DNA of 64,000 nt from WRGA01 sp031553395 (GTDB lineage Bacteria; Bacteroidota; Bacteroidia; Bacteroidales; WRGA01): NCBI GenBank assembly GCA_031553395.1, contig JAVBLR010000015.1, positions 62,001 to 126,000 of the forward strand, given 5' to 3'. Both the position numbers and the translations under genes were made by a program. Every line of letters begins with the position of its first letter. Position 1 is the stretch's first letter. This document shows, one piece after another, positions 28,207 to 36,162 of this stretch. The notes under the pieces were generated by a model that worked only from the letters and a program-made list of their open reading frames with translations, had not been told where the DNA came from and did not search any database.

Positions 28207-28292
28207 TTGTGGTAAAGAGTTGATGGTTTGTTTTGTTATTCGTTATTTGTAGATATTCGTTATTAATTGTCAATTATTAACTGTCAACTAAC
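28207..28292. repeat. Word repeat with TTATTCGTTATTTG and GTCAATTATTAAC words
   Basis: Upstream of priA: GTTATTCGTTATTTG, ATATTCGTTATTAATTGTC and AATTATTAACTGTCAAC form overlapping direct and inverted words. Same style as the quasi-palindromes, but only weakly palindromic. It abuts the likely priA start. Confidence 0.55.
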
Positions 28293-28319
28293 AAAAGTAC
28301 TACCTTTCATACAAATAAA

Positions 28320-28346
28320 AAAGCCCTGCTCGTAAGCAAGGCTTTT
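28320..28346 (-). terminator. Terminator of the barrel-protein gene
   Basis: On the minus strand AGCCTTGC, a 6-nt loop, GCAGGGCT, then TTTTTT. It lies 25 nt past the stop of the gene at 28371-28943. Confidence 0.85.
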
Positions 28347-28370
28347 AAAATATCTAGTCACAAGAGTTGA

Positions 28371-28943
28371 TTAGAAGCAGTAGCTCAAACCAAACATTAA
28401 GCTTGACATTTTCAAGTTCAATCCAAATCCATTAGCAGCATCAAGACCATCTTGTTTGAAATATTCATATCCTAAATTACCAAAAGTTGCTGTAGCAGTA
28501 AATTTAGGAGAAATAGCATAAGAAACACCTGGCATAAAGTTTACTCCAATTAAATTAGACTTTGCTTCTGTTTCATACTCATAGTTAACACCACCCTGAA
28601 TATAAAAACCAAAGTTTCCTGATTGATTCAAGAAATAACGTAAATAAGGATTGATGCGAATTGTGCTTGTTTTTGAGTCTCCACCGTTAAGTTCTGTTTT
28701 AGTGTAGCCATATCCAGCCATAATTCCGAAAGCCATATTATCTTCAAAAAAGTAACCAAATTCCGGAGTAATACCAAAACCTGTCATTTTGTTATCTCCA
28801 GATTTTGCATAAATGAATCCTGTACCAAGATCGCCTTGATCTGAAAAGTTGATACTGCTTGCACCAATGTACATAGAACCTTTTTGTGCGCTTGCGCTCA
28901 TTGCAATTAAGGCAACTACTGCCAAAGTTAAAAATTTCTTCAT
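28371..28943 (-). CDS. Outer-membrane beta-barrel protein (OmpA/OmpX-like)
   Basis: 190 residues. The signal peptide MKKFLTLAVVALIAMSASA is followed by Gln at mature position 1. The mature protein is a run of amphipathic beta strands (SMYIGASSINF, GFGITPEFGYFF, FGFYIQGGVNYEYE) ending in the C-terminal aromatic strand SLMFGLSYCF, which is recognised by the BAM machinery in general. The size suggests an 8-stranded barrel. It has a strong promoter, a leader of about 80 nt and a good terminator, as for an abundant envelope protein. Confidence 0.85.
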   Translation of the reverse strand: MKKFLTLAVVALIAMSASAQKGSMYIGASSINFSDQGDLGTGFIYAKSGDNKMTGFGITPEFGYFFEDNMAFGIMAGYGYTKTELNGGDSKTSTIRINPYLRYFLNQSGNFGFYIQGGVNYEYETEAKSNLIGVNFMPGVSYAISPKFTATATFGNLGYEYFKQDGLDAANGFGLNLKMSSLMFGLSYCF

Positions 28944-29031
28944 TTCAATTTTTCGATAAAAAATGTAAAACAGCCTACTCTATATGCTTTTCGGCATCCG
29001 CAATTAATTTTTATTATGTTAAAAACGGGTG

Positions 29032-29061
29032 CAAATATAGAACTGTTTTTTTAATTACAAA
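29032..29061 (-). promoter_or_regulatory. Promoter of the barrel-protein gene
   Basis: On the minus strand TTTG (29058-29061), an 18-nt spacer and TATATTTG (29032-29039) fit the Bacteroidota consensus perfectly. Expected leader about 80 nt. Confidence 0.8.
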
Positions 29062-29093
29062 GTTTTTTTGGATAAAAGTTTAATGTAAATTAA

Positions 29094-29120
29094 AAAAATC
29101 ATGTTGTAAAACATGATTTT
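29094..29120 (-). terminator. Terminator of the LacI-type gene, with a CATGTTGTAAAACATG core
   Basis: On the minus strand AAAATCATG, an 8-nt loop and CATGATTTTTTT form a hairpin plus T run. The 16-base core CATGTTGTAAAACATG (plus strand) recurs after recG at 53036-53051. Confidence 0.75.
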
Positions 29121-29227
29121 CAATATATTACAGGCTGTGGATTTTTCTGTTTTATCCAAAAACAGTGGTATTATGTTAATTGATTGATTGTTATTCTTAT
29201 TTTAGATATATCAAGTCTATAGAAAAA

Positions 29228-29274
29228 CTAACAACAAAAAACCAATAACAGACAACTAATAACCAGGAACTCAA
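29228..29274. repeat. Word repeat ACTAACAAC / CCAATAACAGACAAC (single arm)
   Basis: AAC-rich words (AACTAACAAC, AACCAATAACAG, CAACTAATAACC) immediately after the LacI-type stop codon. They resemble in style the GGTTATTGG word repeat at 63036. Confidence 0.6.
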
Positions 29275-29275
29275 A

Positions 29276-30349
29276 TCAATCCAGTTCGAAATTGATAAAA
29301 TAATCAATATTTTCCATTGTCAGAATATCAATCGGCATAAAATTCTTGACATGTACATCTTGTTTCAGTACAAAATGCCTTGCCAATGATTTAATTACAT
29401 TATATCCTTGTTTTTCGGGACGTTGGCCTATCAAGTATTTAATAGATGAGTTTTTCAGGCAGGCTACATTGCGAGTTAAAAGGTCATACCCAACTAATGA
29501 AACATGTTGCAAATTACGAGATTGAAGATATTCTCCGATAATATAAGCACGGGAATTAAAAATTATTGCAGATGTTACATTCGGCTGCTTCTTAAAAAAA
29601 TCATCCAAAATAGAATAACTTAACTCTTCGTCCGATGCATGTAAATCAACCGAATGAATGGTTAAATCCGGATTGTACTTCTTAATATATGCAGAAAAAC
29701 CATTTTCCCGTATAATGGTTTGATTGGATCTATTTTGGGAATGCCGCATCATCCTGAAAAGAACAATGTCTTTTTTATCTGAAGCGTGTTCGGTAAGTAA
29801 CTTTGCTGCCAAATAGCCACTAGCATAAGAATCCTGTCCGAAATATGCCAACGGATTACTATTATCAACCCAAGAATCAAGGAAAACAAACGGAATTGAT
29901 TTTTTATTCAATTCATTTATAAAATCAATTGTAGCATCTTTATAAGTGGGTACAATTAGTACAGCATCAGGATCTGTTTCCGAAATTTCCTCAAATACAT
30001 TCCGGCAAGAAGATTCATCGAATTGATCGAAATAACTCATTTTTATCAAAATATTCCAGTCGGAAAATTCCTCAGCAGCTTTGGATATACCTTCTTCTAC
30101 AGCTTCAAAATATTCACCTTCACTATATTGAGGCAATATACAAACAAAAGTGTATGTTTTTTTTGAGGCAAGTGCACTGGCAAAAACATTGGGATGATAA
30201 TTAATCTGGGTAAGAATTTCTTTTATTTTCTTTTTATTTTCTTCCGAAACCTCTCCCCTATTATGTAAAACACGATCGACAGTACCTACCGAAACACCCG
30301 CTAGTTCTGCAATATCTTTTATTCGATATTTCTTCCGATGCTCTTTCAT
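29276..30349 (-). CDS. LacI-family transcription regulator of hexuronate use (predicted)
   Basis: 357 residues. The N-terminal helix-turn-helix and hinge are complete (IKDIAELAGVSVGTVDRVLH, then GEVSEENKKKI). A periplasmic-binding-protein-like ligand domain covers residues 65-350, with the sugar-binding type of segment FVFLDSWVDNSN and GQDSYASGYLAAKLL. It is divergent from uxaC, and a LacI-style palindrome overlaps the uxaC transcription start. I infer a repressor that responds to galacturonate or a downstream intermediate. Effector not visible. Confidence 0.87.
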   Translation of the reverse strand: MKEHRKKYRIKDIAELAGVSVGTVDRVLHNRGEVSEENKKKIKEILTQINYHPNVFASALASKKTYTFVCILPQYSEGEYFEAVEEGISKAAEEFSDWNILIKMSYFDQFDESSCRNVFEEISETDPDAVLIVPTYKDATIDFINELNKKSIPFVFLDSWVDNSNPLAYFGQDSYASGYLAAKLLTEHASDKKDIVLFRMMRHSQNRSNQTIIRENGFSAYIKKYNPDLTIHSVDLHASDEELSYSILDDFFKKQPNVTSAIIFNSRAYIIGEYLQSRNLQHVSLVGYDLLTRNVACLKNSSIKYLIGQRPEKQGYNVIKSLARHFVLKQDVHVKNFMPIDILTMENIDYFINFELD

Positions 30350-30422
30350 TGCCAGCTGACTATTTTATCTCTATTATTAATACATTTTTATTCAAAAAAT
30401 TTTACACAAAAATAGGAATATT

Positions 30423-30452
30423 TTTGTATTTCAAGAATTATTATTACCTTCG
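30423..30452 (+). promoter_or_regulatory. Promoter of the hexuronate operon
   Basis: TTTG at 30423-30426, an 18-nt spacer, and TACCTTCG at 30445-30452 (one change from TAnnTTTG). The operator palindrome overlaps its downstream edge. Confidence 0.7.
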
Positions 30453-30464
30453 TGTGCGAACACG
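30451..30464. promoter_or_regulatory. LacI-type operator
   Basis: CGTGTGCGAACACG: arms CGTGT and ACACG around a central CG, 12 of 14 positions symmetric. The central CG and the position across the expected transcription start are typical for LacI-family repressors. The divergent regulator at 29276-30349 is the obvious binder. Confidence 0.7.
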
Positions 30465-30670
30465 GATGCCCTTATAAATCACTCAATACATATATATTAA
30501 TCTATTTATAAGCGCATTACCTAATTATCCTACTCCGAAAAGAATTATTGATTAGTCCTATTTTTTTACAAAATACTGGATTTCATAGAAAACTTAAAAA
30601 TATCTAAACTGAGACATTTGTAGTTAAGAAACTAATATCTAAATAATTAACTTTTAATTCATTCACCTTT

Positions 30671-32077
30671 ATGAAAAAGTTCTTAGACAAAGATTTTTTG
30701 TTGGAGACAGAAACTTCCCAAAAGTTGTATCATGAGCATGCGGCAAAAATGCCAATCATTGATTATCACTGTCATTTGAATCCGGAATTTATTGCAAATG
30801 ATCGCAAATTCGATAATTTGGGTCAAATTTGGTTGGAAGGCGATCATTACAAATGGCGTGCTATGCGTACAAATGGCATTGATGAGCGTTTTTGTACCGG
30901 AAAAGATACTTCTGATTGGGAAAAATTCGAAAAGTGGGCGGAAACTGTTCCCTACACAATGCGTAATCCCCTTTATCACTGGACTCACCTTGAATTAAAA
31001 ACTGCTTTCGGTGTAGAAAAAATATTGAAACCCGAAACAGCCAAAGAAATTTTCGATGAATGTACTGCAAAACTTCGCACTCCTGAATATTCTGCTCGTG
31101 GATTGATGAAAAAATATAATGTACAAGCCGTTTGTACTACAGATGATCCTGTTGATTCGTTGGAATATCATATCTCATTGAAAAAAGAAGGATTTGAAGT
31201 AAAAGTTCTTCCTACTTGGCGCCCTGACAAAGCTATGGCTGTAGAAGTTCCTGCCGATTTTCGTGCTTATATAGAACAATTATCCAACGTATCAGGCGTT
31301 TCTATTAGCAAATATGCTGATGTACTGCAAGCTCTTCGCGTTCGTCATGATTTCTTTGCTGAAGTAGGTTGCAAATTATCTGACCATGGTATTGAAGAAT
31401 TCTATGCCGAAGATTATACTCAAGCCGAAATTGATGCTATATTTAATAAGGTATATGGCGGAAAAGAATTGACTCAAGAGGAAATCCTGAAATTTAAATC
31501 GGCAATGATGTATGAATTTGCTGTAATGGATTGGGAAAAAGGCTGGACTCAACAATTCCATTATGGAGCTATCCGTAACAATAATACCCGTTTATTTAAA
31601 AAATTAGGCCCGGATACAGGATTCGACTCTATCGGCGATTTTACAATAGCTAAAATGATGTCGAAATTTCTTAATCGTTTGGATACCAATGATAAATTAG
31701 CAAAAACTATCCTTTACAACTTAAATCCAAGAGATAACGATTTAATTACCACAATGATCGGTAATTTCCAAGACGGAAGTGTTGCCGGAAAAATCCAATT
31801 CGGTTCAGGTTGGTGGTTCTTGGATCAAAAAGTAGGAATGGAAGCGCAAATGAATTCGCTTTCAGTTCTTGGATTATTGAGCCGTTTTGTAGGAATGTTG
31901 ACCGACTCTCGCAGTTTCTTGTCTTATCCGCGTCACGAATATTTCCGTCGCATTTTGTGTAATCTTATCGGAAAAGACGTAGAAAGTGGACAATTGCCTT
32001 CGAGCGAACTTCCTTTCTTAGGAAAAATGGTAGAAGATATTTCTTACAACAATGCTAAAAACTTTTTTAAATTTTAA
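30671..32077 (+). CDS. uxaC: Uronate isomerase
   Basis: 468 residues, normal length. The amidohydrolase-like metal site is in IIDYHCHLNPEFIA near residue 30, followed by GDHYKWRAMR, and the C-terminal GSGWWFLDQKVGMEAQM and SRSFLSYPRHEYFRR blocks are diagnostic for UxaC. It converts D-galacturonate to D-tagaturonate (and glucuronate to fructuronate). It is the first gene after the LacI-controlled promoter, and the other four steps of the pathway follow on the same strand. Confidence 0.96.
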   Translation: MKKFLDKDFLLETETSQKLYHEHAAKMPIIDYHCHLNPEFIANDRKFDNLGQIWLEGDHYKWRAMRTNGIDERFCTGKDTSDWEKFEKWAETVPYTMRNPLYHWTHLELKTAFGVEKILKPETAKEIFDECTAKLRTPEYSARGLMKKYNVQAVCTTDDPVDSLEYHISLKKEGFEVKVLPTWRPDKAMAVEVPADFRAYIEQLSNVSGVSISKYADVLQALRVRHDFFAEVGCKLSDHGIEEFYAEDYTQAEIDAIFNKVYGGKELTQEEILKFKSAMMYEFAVMDWEKGWTQQFHYGAIRNNNTRLFKKLGPDTGFDSIGDFTIAKMMSKFLNRLDTNDKLAKTILYNLNPRDNDLITTMIGNFQDGSVAGKIQFGSGWWFLDQKVGMEAQMNSLSVLGLLSRFVGMLTDSRSFLSYPRHEYFRRILCNLIGKDVESGQLPSSELPFLGKMVEDISYNNAKNFFKF

Positions 32078-32105
32078 CTTTTTTGTTATTTGTCTGATGT
32101 AAATG

Positions 32106-32149
32106 AATTGACGAGAGGATAACCTCAATTATCCGCTTGTCAATTTATT
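32106..32149 (+). terminator. Inverted repeat after uxaC (terminator or processing site)
   Basis: AATTGAC...GGATAA and TTATCC...GTCAATT can pair around a 6-nt loop with a 4-nt internal bulge. T-rich sequence follows. It may terminate part of the uxaC transcripts before the separate kdgK promoter. Confidence 0.55.
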
Positions 32150-32166
32150 TGCGTTGATAATATGTA

Positions 32167-32197
32167 TTGATACAAATAACAAAAAGAATTATATTTG
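32167..32197 (+). promoter_or_regulatory. Promoter upstream of kdgK
   Basis: TTG at 32167-32169, a 20-nt spacer and TATATTTG at 32190-32197 fit the Bacteroidota consensus. Leader about 40 nt. No copy of the LacI operator is visible here. Confidence 0.6.
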
Positions 32198-32241
32198 CAT
32201 TTTTAGATTAATTTTAATTAATTACTTATCAATAAACAACA

Positions 32242-33285
32242 ATGAGCAAGAAAATTGTAACTTTCGGGGAAATCATGTTGCGCTTGGCAACTCCCGGTTA
32301 TTTGCGTTTTAGTCAAGCAAAAGAACTTACTGCTACTTTTGGTGGTGGTGAAGCTAATGTAGCTGTTTCATTAGCCAATTATGGATTGAATGCCGAATTT
32401 GTAAGCCGTTTACCTCAAAATGACATCGCAGATGCTTGTATTAAAGAATTACATAAATACAGCGTTTGTACTAAAAATATGCTCAGAGGCGGAGAGCGTT
32501 TAGGTATCTATTTCTTGGAAACCGGCGCTGTTGCCCGTGCTTCTAAAGTTGTTTACGACCGTGCACACTCATCTATTGCCGACATTAAACCGGGAATGAT
32601 AAATTGGGAAGAAGTTTTCAAAGATGCACAATGGTTTCACTGGACAGGTATTACTCCTGCTCTTTCTCAAGGTGCTGCCGATGCTTGTCTGGAAGCAATT
32701 AAAGTTGCAAATAAAATGGGTGTAACTGTTTCTACCGACCTTAACTTCCGTAAAAATTTGTGGAAATATGGAAAAACAGCATCTGAGGTAATGCCAGCTT
32801 TAGTAGAAGGTTGTGATGTTATTCTTGGAAACGAAGAAGATGCTGAAACTGTATTTGGAATCAAACCCGAAGGTTTTGATGTTGCTCATACAGGTGGAGA
32901 AGTAAATGCTGCCGAGTTTGAATCGGTTTGTACTCAATTGATGAAAAAATTCCCACGTGCTAAAAAAGTAATTATCACGCTTCGTGGTTCTATCAATGCC
33001 AACCACAATACGTGGGGTGGCTGTTTGTACTCCGACGGAACATTAAAAGTTTCCAAAAGATACGACATTACGCACATTGTTGACCGCGTTGGTGGTGGTG
33101 ACTCTTTCATGGGCGGATTGGTTTACGGATTAATCACTTATCCTACAGATGATCAAAAAGCATTGGATTTTGCCGTTGCTGCATCTTGTCTGAAACATAC
33201 TATTTACGGTGATTTCAATTTAGCAACAGTTTCCGAAGTCGAAAACCTGATGAAGGGAGATGGATCAGGACGTGTAAGCCGATAA
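32242..33285 (+). CDS. kdgK: 2-keto-3-deoxygluconate kinase (PfkB family)
   Basis: 347 residues of the PfkB sugar kinase fold. The sugar-binding N-terminus is FGEIMLRLATPG, followed by FGGGEANVAVSLANYG. The catalytic aspartate sits in VDRVGGGDSFMGGLVYGL near residue 280, the PfkB signature 2 position. It phosphorylates KDG to KDPG. Its place between uxaC and the KDPG aldolase gene makes KDG the likely substrate over other sugars. Confidence 0.92.
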   Translation: MSKKIVTFGEIMLRLATPGYLRFSQAKELTATFGGGEANVAVSLANYGLNAEFVSRLPQNDIADACIKELHKYSVCTKNMLRGGERLGIYFLETGAVARASKVVYDRAHSSIADIKPGMINWEEVFKDAQWFHWTGITPALSQGAADACLEAIKVANKMGVTVSTDLNFRKNLWKYGKTASEVMPALVEGCDVILGNEEDAETVFGIKPEGFDVAHTGGEVNAAEFESVCTQLMKKFPRAKKVIITLRGSINANHNTWGGCLYSDGTLKVSKRYDITHIVDRVGGGDSFMGGLVYGLITYPTDDQKALDFAVAASCLKHTIYGDFNLATVSEVENLMKGDGSGRVSR

Positions 33286-33301
33286 ACGACCTTGATTTTC
33301 T

Positions 33302-33362
33302 TGATTAAATGAGAACTATGATTTTCAGCGTTATTATGATAATCATAGTTTTCATTTAATCA
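33302..33362. repeat. 22-bp inverted repeat between kdgK and eda
   Basis: Arms 33302-33323 and 33341-33362, 17-nt loop, one G-T wobble in 22 pairs. No T run follows, so it is not a classic terminator. It may be an RNA processing or stability hairpin, or a member of the quasi-palindrome family without internal words. Confidence 0.75.
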
Positions 33363-33407
33363 AAAGAATCACAGTTCAGACAATTATTAATTTTCAAAAA
33401 TACAAAA

Positions 33408-34076
33408 ATGGCAAGATTTTCAAAAATACAAGTAATCAAAGCGATGGCATCTACAGGAATGGTTCCTGTTTTCTACAACAAAGATGCCGAAATTGCAAAA
33501 AATGTAGTTAAAGCCTGTTATGAAGGCGGCGTAAGAGCTTTTGAATTTACCAACCGTGGTGATTTTGCTCACGAAGTATTTGCAGAAGTAAATAAATGGG
33601 CAGCAAAAGAATGTCCGGAAATGATTCTTGGTATCGGTTCTATCGTTGAACCGGCTGCAGCATCCTTATATATTCAATTGGGAGCTAATTTTGTTGTAGG
33701 CCCGTTATTTAATCCCGAAGTTGCAAAAATTGCAAATAGAAGACTTATCCCTTACACTCCCGGATGTGGTTCTGTATCGGAAGTAGGTTTTGCACAAGAA
33801 ATGGGTTGCGATATTTGTAAAGTATTTCCCGGCGATGTATTAGGTCCGAACTTTGTAAAAGGATTGAAAGCTCCGATGCCATGGTCTATGCTGATGGTAA
33901 CCGGAGGTGTAAAACCTGAGGAAGCTAACTTGAAAGGTTGGTTTGATGCAGGTGTAACCTGCGTAGGAATGGGTTCTAATCTTTTCCCTGCAGATGTAAT
34001 TGCAGCCAAAGATTGGGGAAAAATCACTCAATTGTGTAAAGATGCTTTAGCGATTATTAGTAAGGTAAAAAAATAA
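33408..34076 (+). CDS. eda: KDPG / KHG aldolase
   Basis: 222 residues of the class I KDPG aldolase family. The opening MASTGMVPVFYNKDAE, VRAFEFTNRGD, GIGSIVEPAAASLYIQLGANFVV, and the Schiff-base region CDICKVFPGDVLGP (Lys near residue 131) are clear, as is LMVTGGVKPEE. It cleaves KDPG to pyruvate and glyceraldehyde-3-phosphate, ending the pathway that begins with uxaC. The MFS transporter gene follows after 16 nt. Confidence 0.92.
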   Translation: MARFSKIQVIKAMASTGMVPVFYNKDAEIAKNVVKACYEGGVRAFEFTNRGDFAHEVFAEVNKWAAKECPEMILGIGSIVEPAAASLYIQLGANFVVGPLFNPEVAKIANRRLIPYTPGCGSVSEVGFAQEMGCDICKVFPGDVLGPNFVKGLKAPMPWSMLMVTGGVKPEEANLKGWFDAGVTCVGMGSNLFPADVIAAKDWGKITQLCKDALAIISKVKK

Positions 34077-34092
34077 CCTAAAAATATTTATC

Positions 34093-35691
34093 ATGAATGG
34101 ACAAAACAAAATGACAAATTACAGGTGGATGATTTGCGCCCTCCTGTTTTTTGCGACTACAATTAATTACATGGATAGACAAGTTCTTTCATTAACATGG
34201 AAGGACTTTATTGTTCCCGAATTTCACTGGTCAAACAATGATTATGGAAATATAACGTCTTTATTTTCAATATTTTATGCAATAAGCATGCTTTTTGCCG
34301 GTCGCTTTGTCGATTGGATGGATACTAAAAAAGGATTTCTATGGGCCATTGGTATTTGGTCTATCGGTGCATGTCTTCATGCCTTTTGTGGAATAGCAAC
34401 CTCCGGTATTCTTACAGGAACTTGGTTTGTTGGTTTTGAGGGAGCTAAAGAAGCTATTGCAACGATTGACAATATTAGTAAAGTTGCCTCTGTGAGTGTT
34501 GTCTTATTTATCTTTGCCCGCTTAATATTGGCTGTGGGAGAAGCCGGAAACTTTCCGGCTGCAATCAAAGCTACAGCTGAATACTTTCCTAAAAAAGACA
34601 GAGCTTATGCTACCAGTATTTTTAATGCCGGAGCTACAGTCGGGGCGCTTGCCGCACCTGTAACTATTCCTGTTATTGCTAAATTCTGGGGATGGGAAGC
34701 TGCATTTATTGCCATCGGAGCACTTGGTTTTATTTGGATGGGATTTTGGGTATTTTTGTACAAGAAACCGGAGGCACATCCAAAAGTAAATAAGGCTGAA
34801 TTGGATTATATATTACAAGATAAAGATGATGAAAAAACCGAAGTTCAAAAACCTGAAGGAAAAAAAATCTCTTTTTCTCAATGTTTCAAGTACAAACAAA
34901 CATGGGCTTTTGCTTTTGGTAAATTTATGACTGATGGAGTATGGTGGTTCTACCTATTTTGGACTCCGGCTTATTTAAGTTCTGTTTACAATTTAAAATC
35001 GGACGATCCTAAAGCACAAATTGCGATTTTTGTTCTTTATGCGATTACACTTCTTTCTATTATTGGTGGATGGCTTCCTTCTTTTTTCGTGGGAAAAAAA
35101 GGCATGAATCCGTATGCCGGACGTATGAAAGCGATGTTAATTTTTGCATTTTTCCCACTGTTAGCTTTATTTGCTCAACCATTAGGTGCTTATTCTTACT
35201 GGTTCCCAATTATCATTATTGGTATCGCAGGTGCCGCACACCAAGCTTGGTCTGCTAATATATTCTCTACTATTGGAGATATGTTCCCTAAGAAAGCTAT
35301 TGCTACAATTACCGGTATCGGTGGTATGGCAGGAGGTATTGGTTCTTTCCTTATTAATAAAGGTTCCGGTATGCTATTTGATTCCACTCAGAAGAACTGG
35401 AGTAGCATTGATGGTGTCCCTTTATTAGATAAATTTCCGGGAATTAAAACTTCTGAGGGTTTGACTGAAGTATTGAAACAACAAAGTGCATCATTCAATT
35501 TATCAGGAGAACATGCTTTGAAATCCATCGAAGACTTGTTGAAAGCATTTGATGGATCAGGTGCAACTGTTGTAAATGGTATTTCTTCTGGTTACATGAT
35601 TATCTTCTCAATCTGTGCAGTAGCATACTTGATTGGTTGGGTTGTAATGAAATCTTTAGTACCTAAATATAAACCAGTTAGCGATTTATAA
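34093..35691 (+). CDS. Hexuronate MFS transporter (ExuT-like)
   Basis: 532 residues with 12 predicted membrane helices, from RWMICALLFFATTINYMDRQVLSL to the terminal IIFSICAVAYLIGWVVM. The NYMDRQ and GRFVDWMDTKKG blocks match the anion:cation symporter group, including ExuT. It is longer than the usual 430 residues because of a segment near residues 100-135 and a hydrophilic insert of about 60 residues before the last helix, near residue 430 onwards. Operon position supports galacturonate uptake. Confidence 0.88.
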   Translation: MNGQNKMTNYRWMICALLFFATTINYMDRQVLSLTWKDFIVPEFHWSNNDYGNITSLFSIFYAISMLFAGRFVDWMDTKKGFLWAIGIWSIGACLHAFCGIATSGILTGTWFVGFEGAKEAIATIDNISKVASVSVVLFIFARLILAVGEAGNFPAAIKATAEYFPKKDRAYATSIFNAGATVGALAAPVTIPVIAKFWGWEAAFIAIGALGFIWMGFWVFLYKKPEAHPKVNKAELDYILQDKDDEKTEVQKPEGKKISFSQCFKYKQTWAFAFGKFMTDGVWWFYLFWTPAYLSSVYNLKSDDPKAQIAIFVLYAITLLSIIGGWLPSFFVGKKGMNPYAGRMKAMLIFAFFPLLALFAQPLGAYSYWFPIIIIGIAGAAHQAWSANIFSTIGDMFPKKAIATITGIGGMAGGIGSFLINKGSGMLFDSTQKNWSSIDGVPLLDKFPGIKTSEGLTEVLKQQSASFNLSGEHALKSIEDLLKAFDGSGATVVNGISSGYMIIFSICAVAYLIGWVVMKSLVPKYKPVSDL

Positions 35692-35694
35692 ATC

Positions 35695-35763
35695 AGTTAA
35701 CGAGTAAACAAGTAGACGAGTAAACAAGCCTTACGTTTATTTCTTGTCCACTTGTTTACTAAA
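35695..35763. repeat. Quasi-palindrome, word GAGTAAACAAGTAGAC, left of the S23 gene
   Basis: Left arm 35695-35728 (two GAGTAAACAAG words around GTAGAC) and right arm 35743-35763 (CTTGTCCACTTGTTTACT). It lies directly upstream of the four-helix-bundle gene. Confidence 0.8.
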
Positions 35764-35772
35764 AATTTGATT

Positions 35773-36137
35773 ATGACACATAAAGACCTCATTGTTTGGA
35801 GAAAAGTATTGAATTGGTAAAAATGATTTATCAGGATACTCAGTTTTTTCCTAAAAGTGAAATGATGGGGTTAACTTCTCAAATGAGAAGGTCTTCTGTT
35901 TCTATTCCTTCGAATATTGCAGAAGGTTATGGTAGATATTCTGATAAAGAATTGATTTATTTTTTAAATATTTCTTTAGGTTCTGCAGCAGAATTAGAAA
36001 CACAATTAATTATTTCAAAAGAATTATCATTTTTAGCTGAGAATAATTTTGATAGAATTAATTGTTTGAATAATGAGATTATTAAGATGTTATCAGCATT
36101 ATTAAAAACTATTAAAAACAAGCAGGTGAATCAGTAG
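35773..36137 (+). CDS. Four-helix-bundle protein (S23/IVP, TIGR02436-type), frameshifted near its start
   Basis: The ATG at 35773 gives the usual family opening MTHKDLIVWRK, but this frame stops at 35820. The rest of the protein (SIELVKMIYQD onward, 110 residues) is in another frame, open from a TTG at 35796 to 36137. Adding one A to the A4 run at 35802-35805 joins them. The body has the family blocks MRRSSVSIPSNIAEGYGR and LGSAAELETQLIIS. Related proteins are encoded in intervening sequences of 23S rRNA genes, and the Avd accessory protein of diversity-generating retroelements has the same fold. It is bracketed by arms of one word repeat. Function unknown. Confidence 0.8.
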
Positions 36138-36159
36138 TTTACTTGTCTACTCGTTTACT
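36136..36159. repeat. Right-hand repeat arm after the S23 gene
   Basis: AGTTTACTTGTCTACTCG then TTTACT is the reverse complement, with two changes, of the GAGTAAACAAGTAGAC arm upstream of the S23 gene. It therefore closes an inverted repeat around that gene and ends just before the uxaB start. Confidence 0.8.
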
Positions 36160-36162
36160 AAA

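Larger units (their letters stand above)
28944..29275. other. Intergenic region between the barrel-protein gene and the LacI-type gene
   Basis: This 332-nt stretch holds, from left to right, the 5' leader and promoter of the barrel gene, the terminator of the LacI-type gene and a word repeat near 29228. No RNA gene or further ORF was recognised. Confidence 0.6.
30350..30670. other. Divergent control region between the LacI-type gene and uxaC
   Basis: 321 nt. It contains the uxaC promoter and operator (30423-30464) and then a leader of about 210 nt. Arms CTTATAAA (30471-30478) and TTTATAAG (30505-30512) can pair in that leader. No small ORF or known riboswitch was recognised in the leader. 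Confidence 0.6.

Noticed and set aside
28052..28273. Minus-strand 73-codon ORF upstream of priA
   Set aside because: It overlaps the priA N-terminal coding region in another frame and encodes word-repeat sequence at its start.
35773..36137. Diversity-generating retroelement (Avd-like four-helix protein)
   Set aside because: No reverse transcriptase, template/variable repeat pair or C-type lectin target is present in the window.
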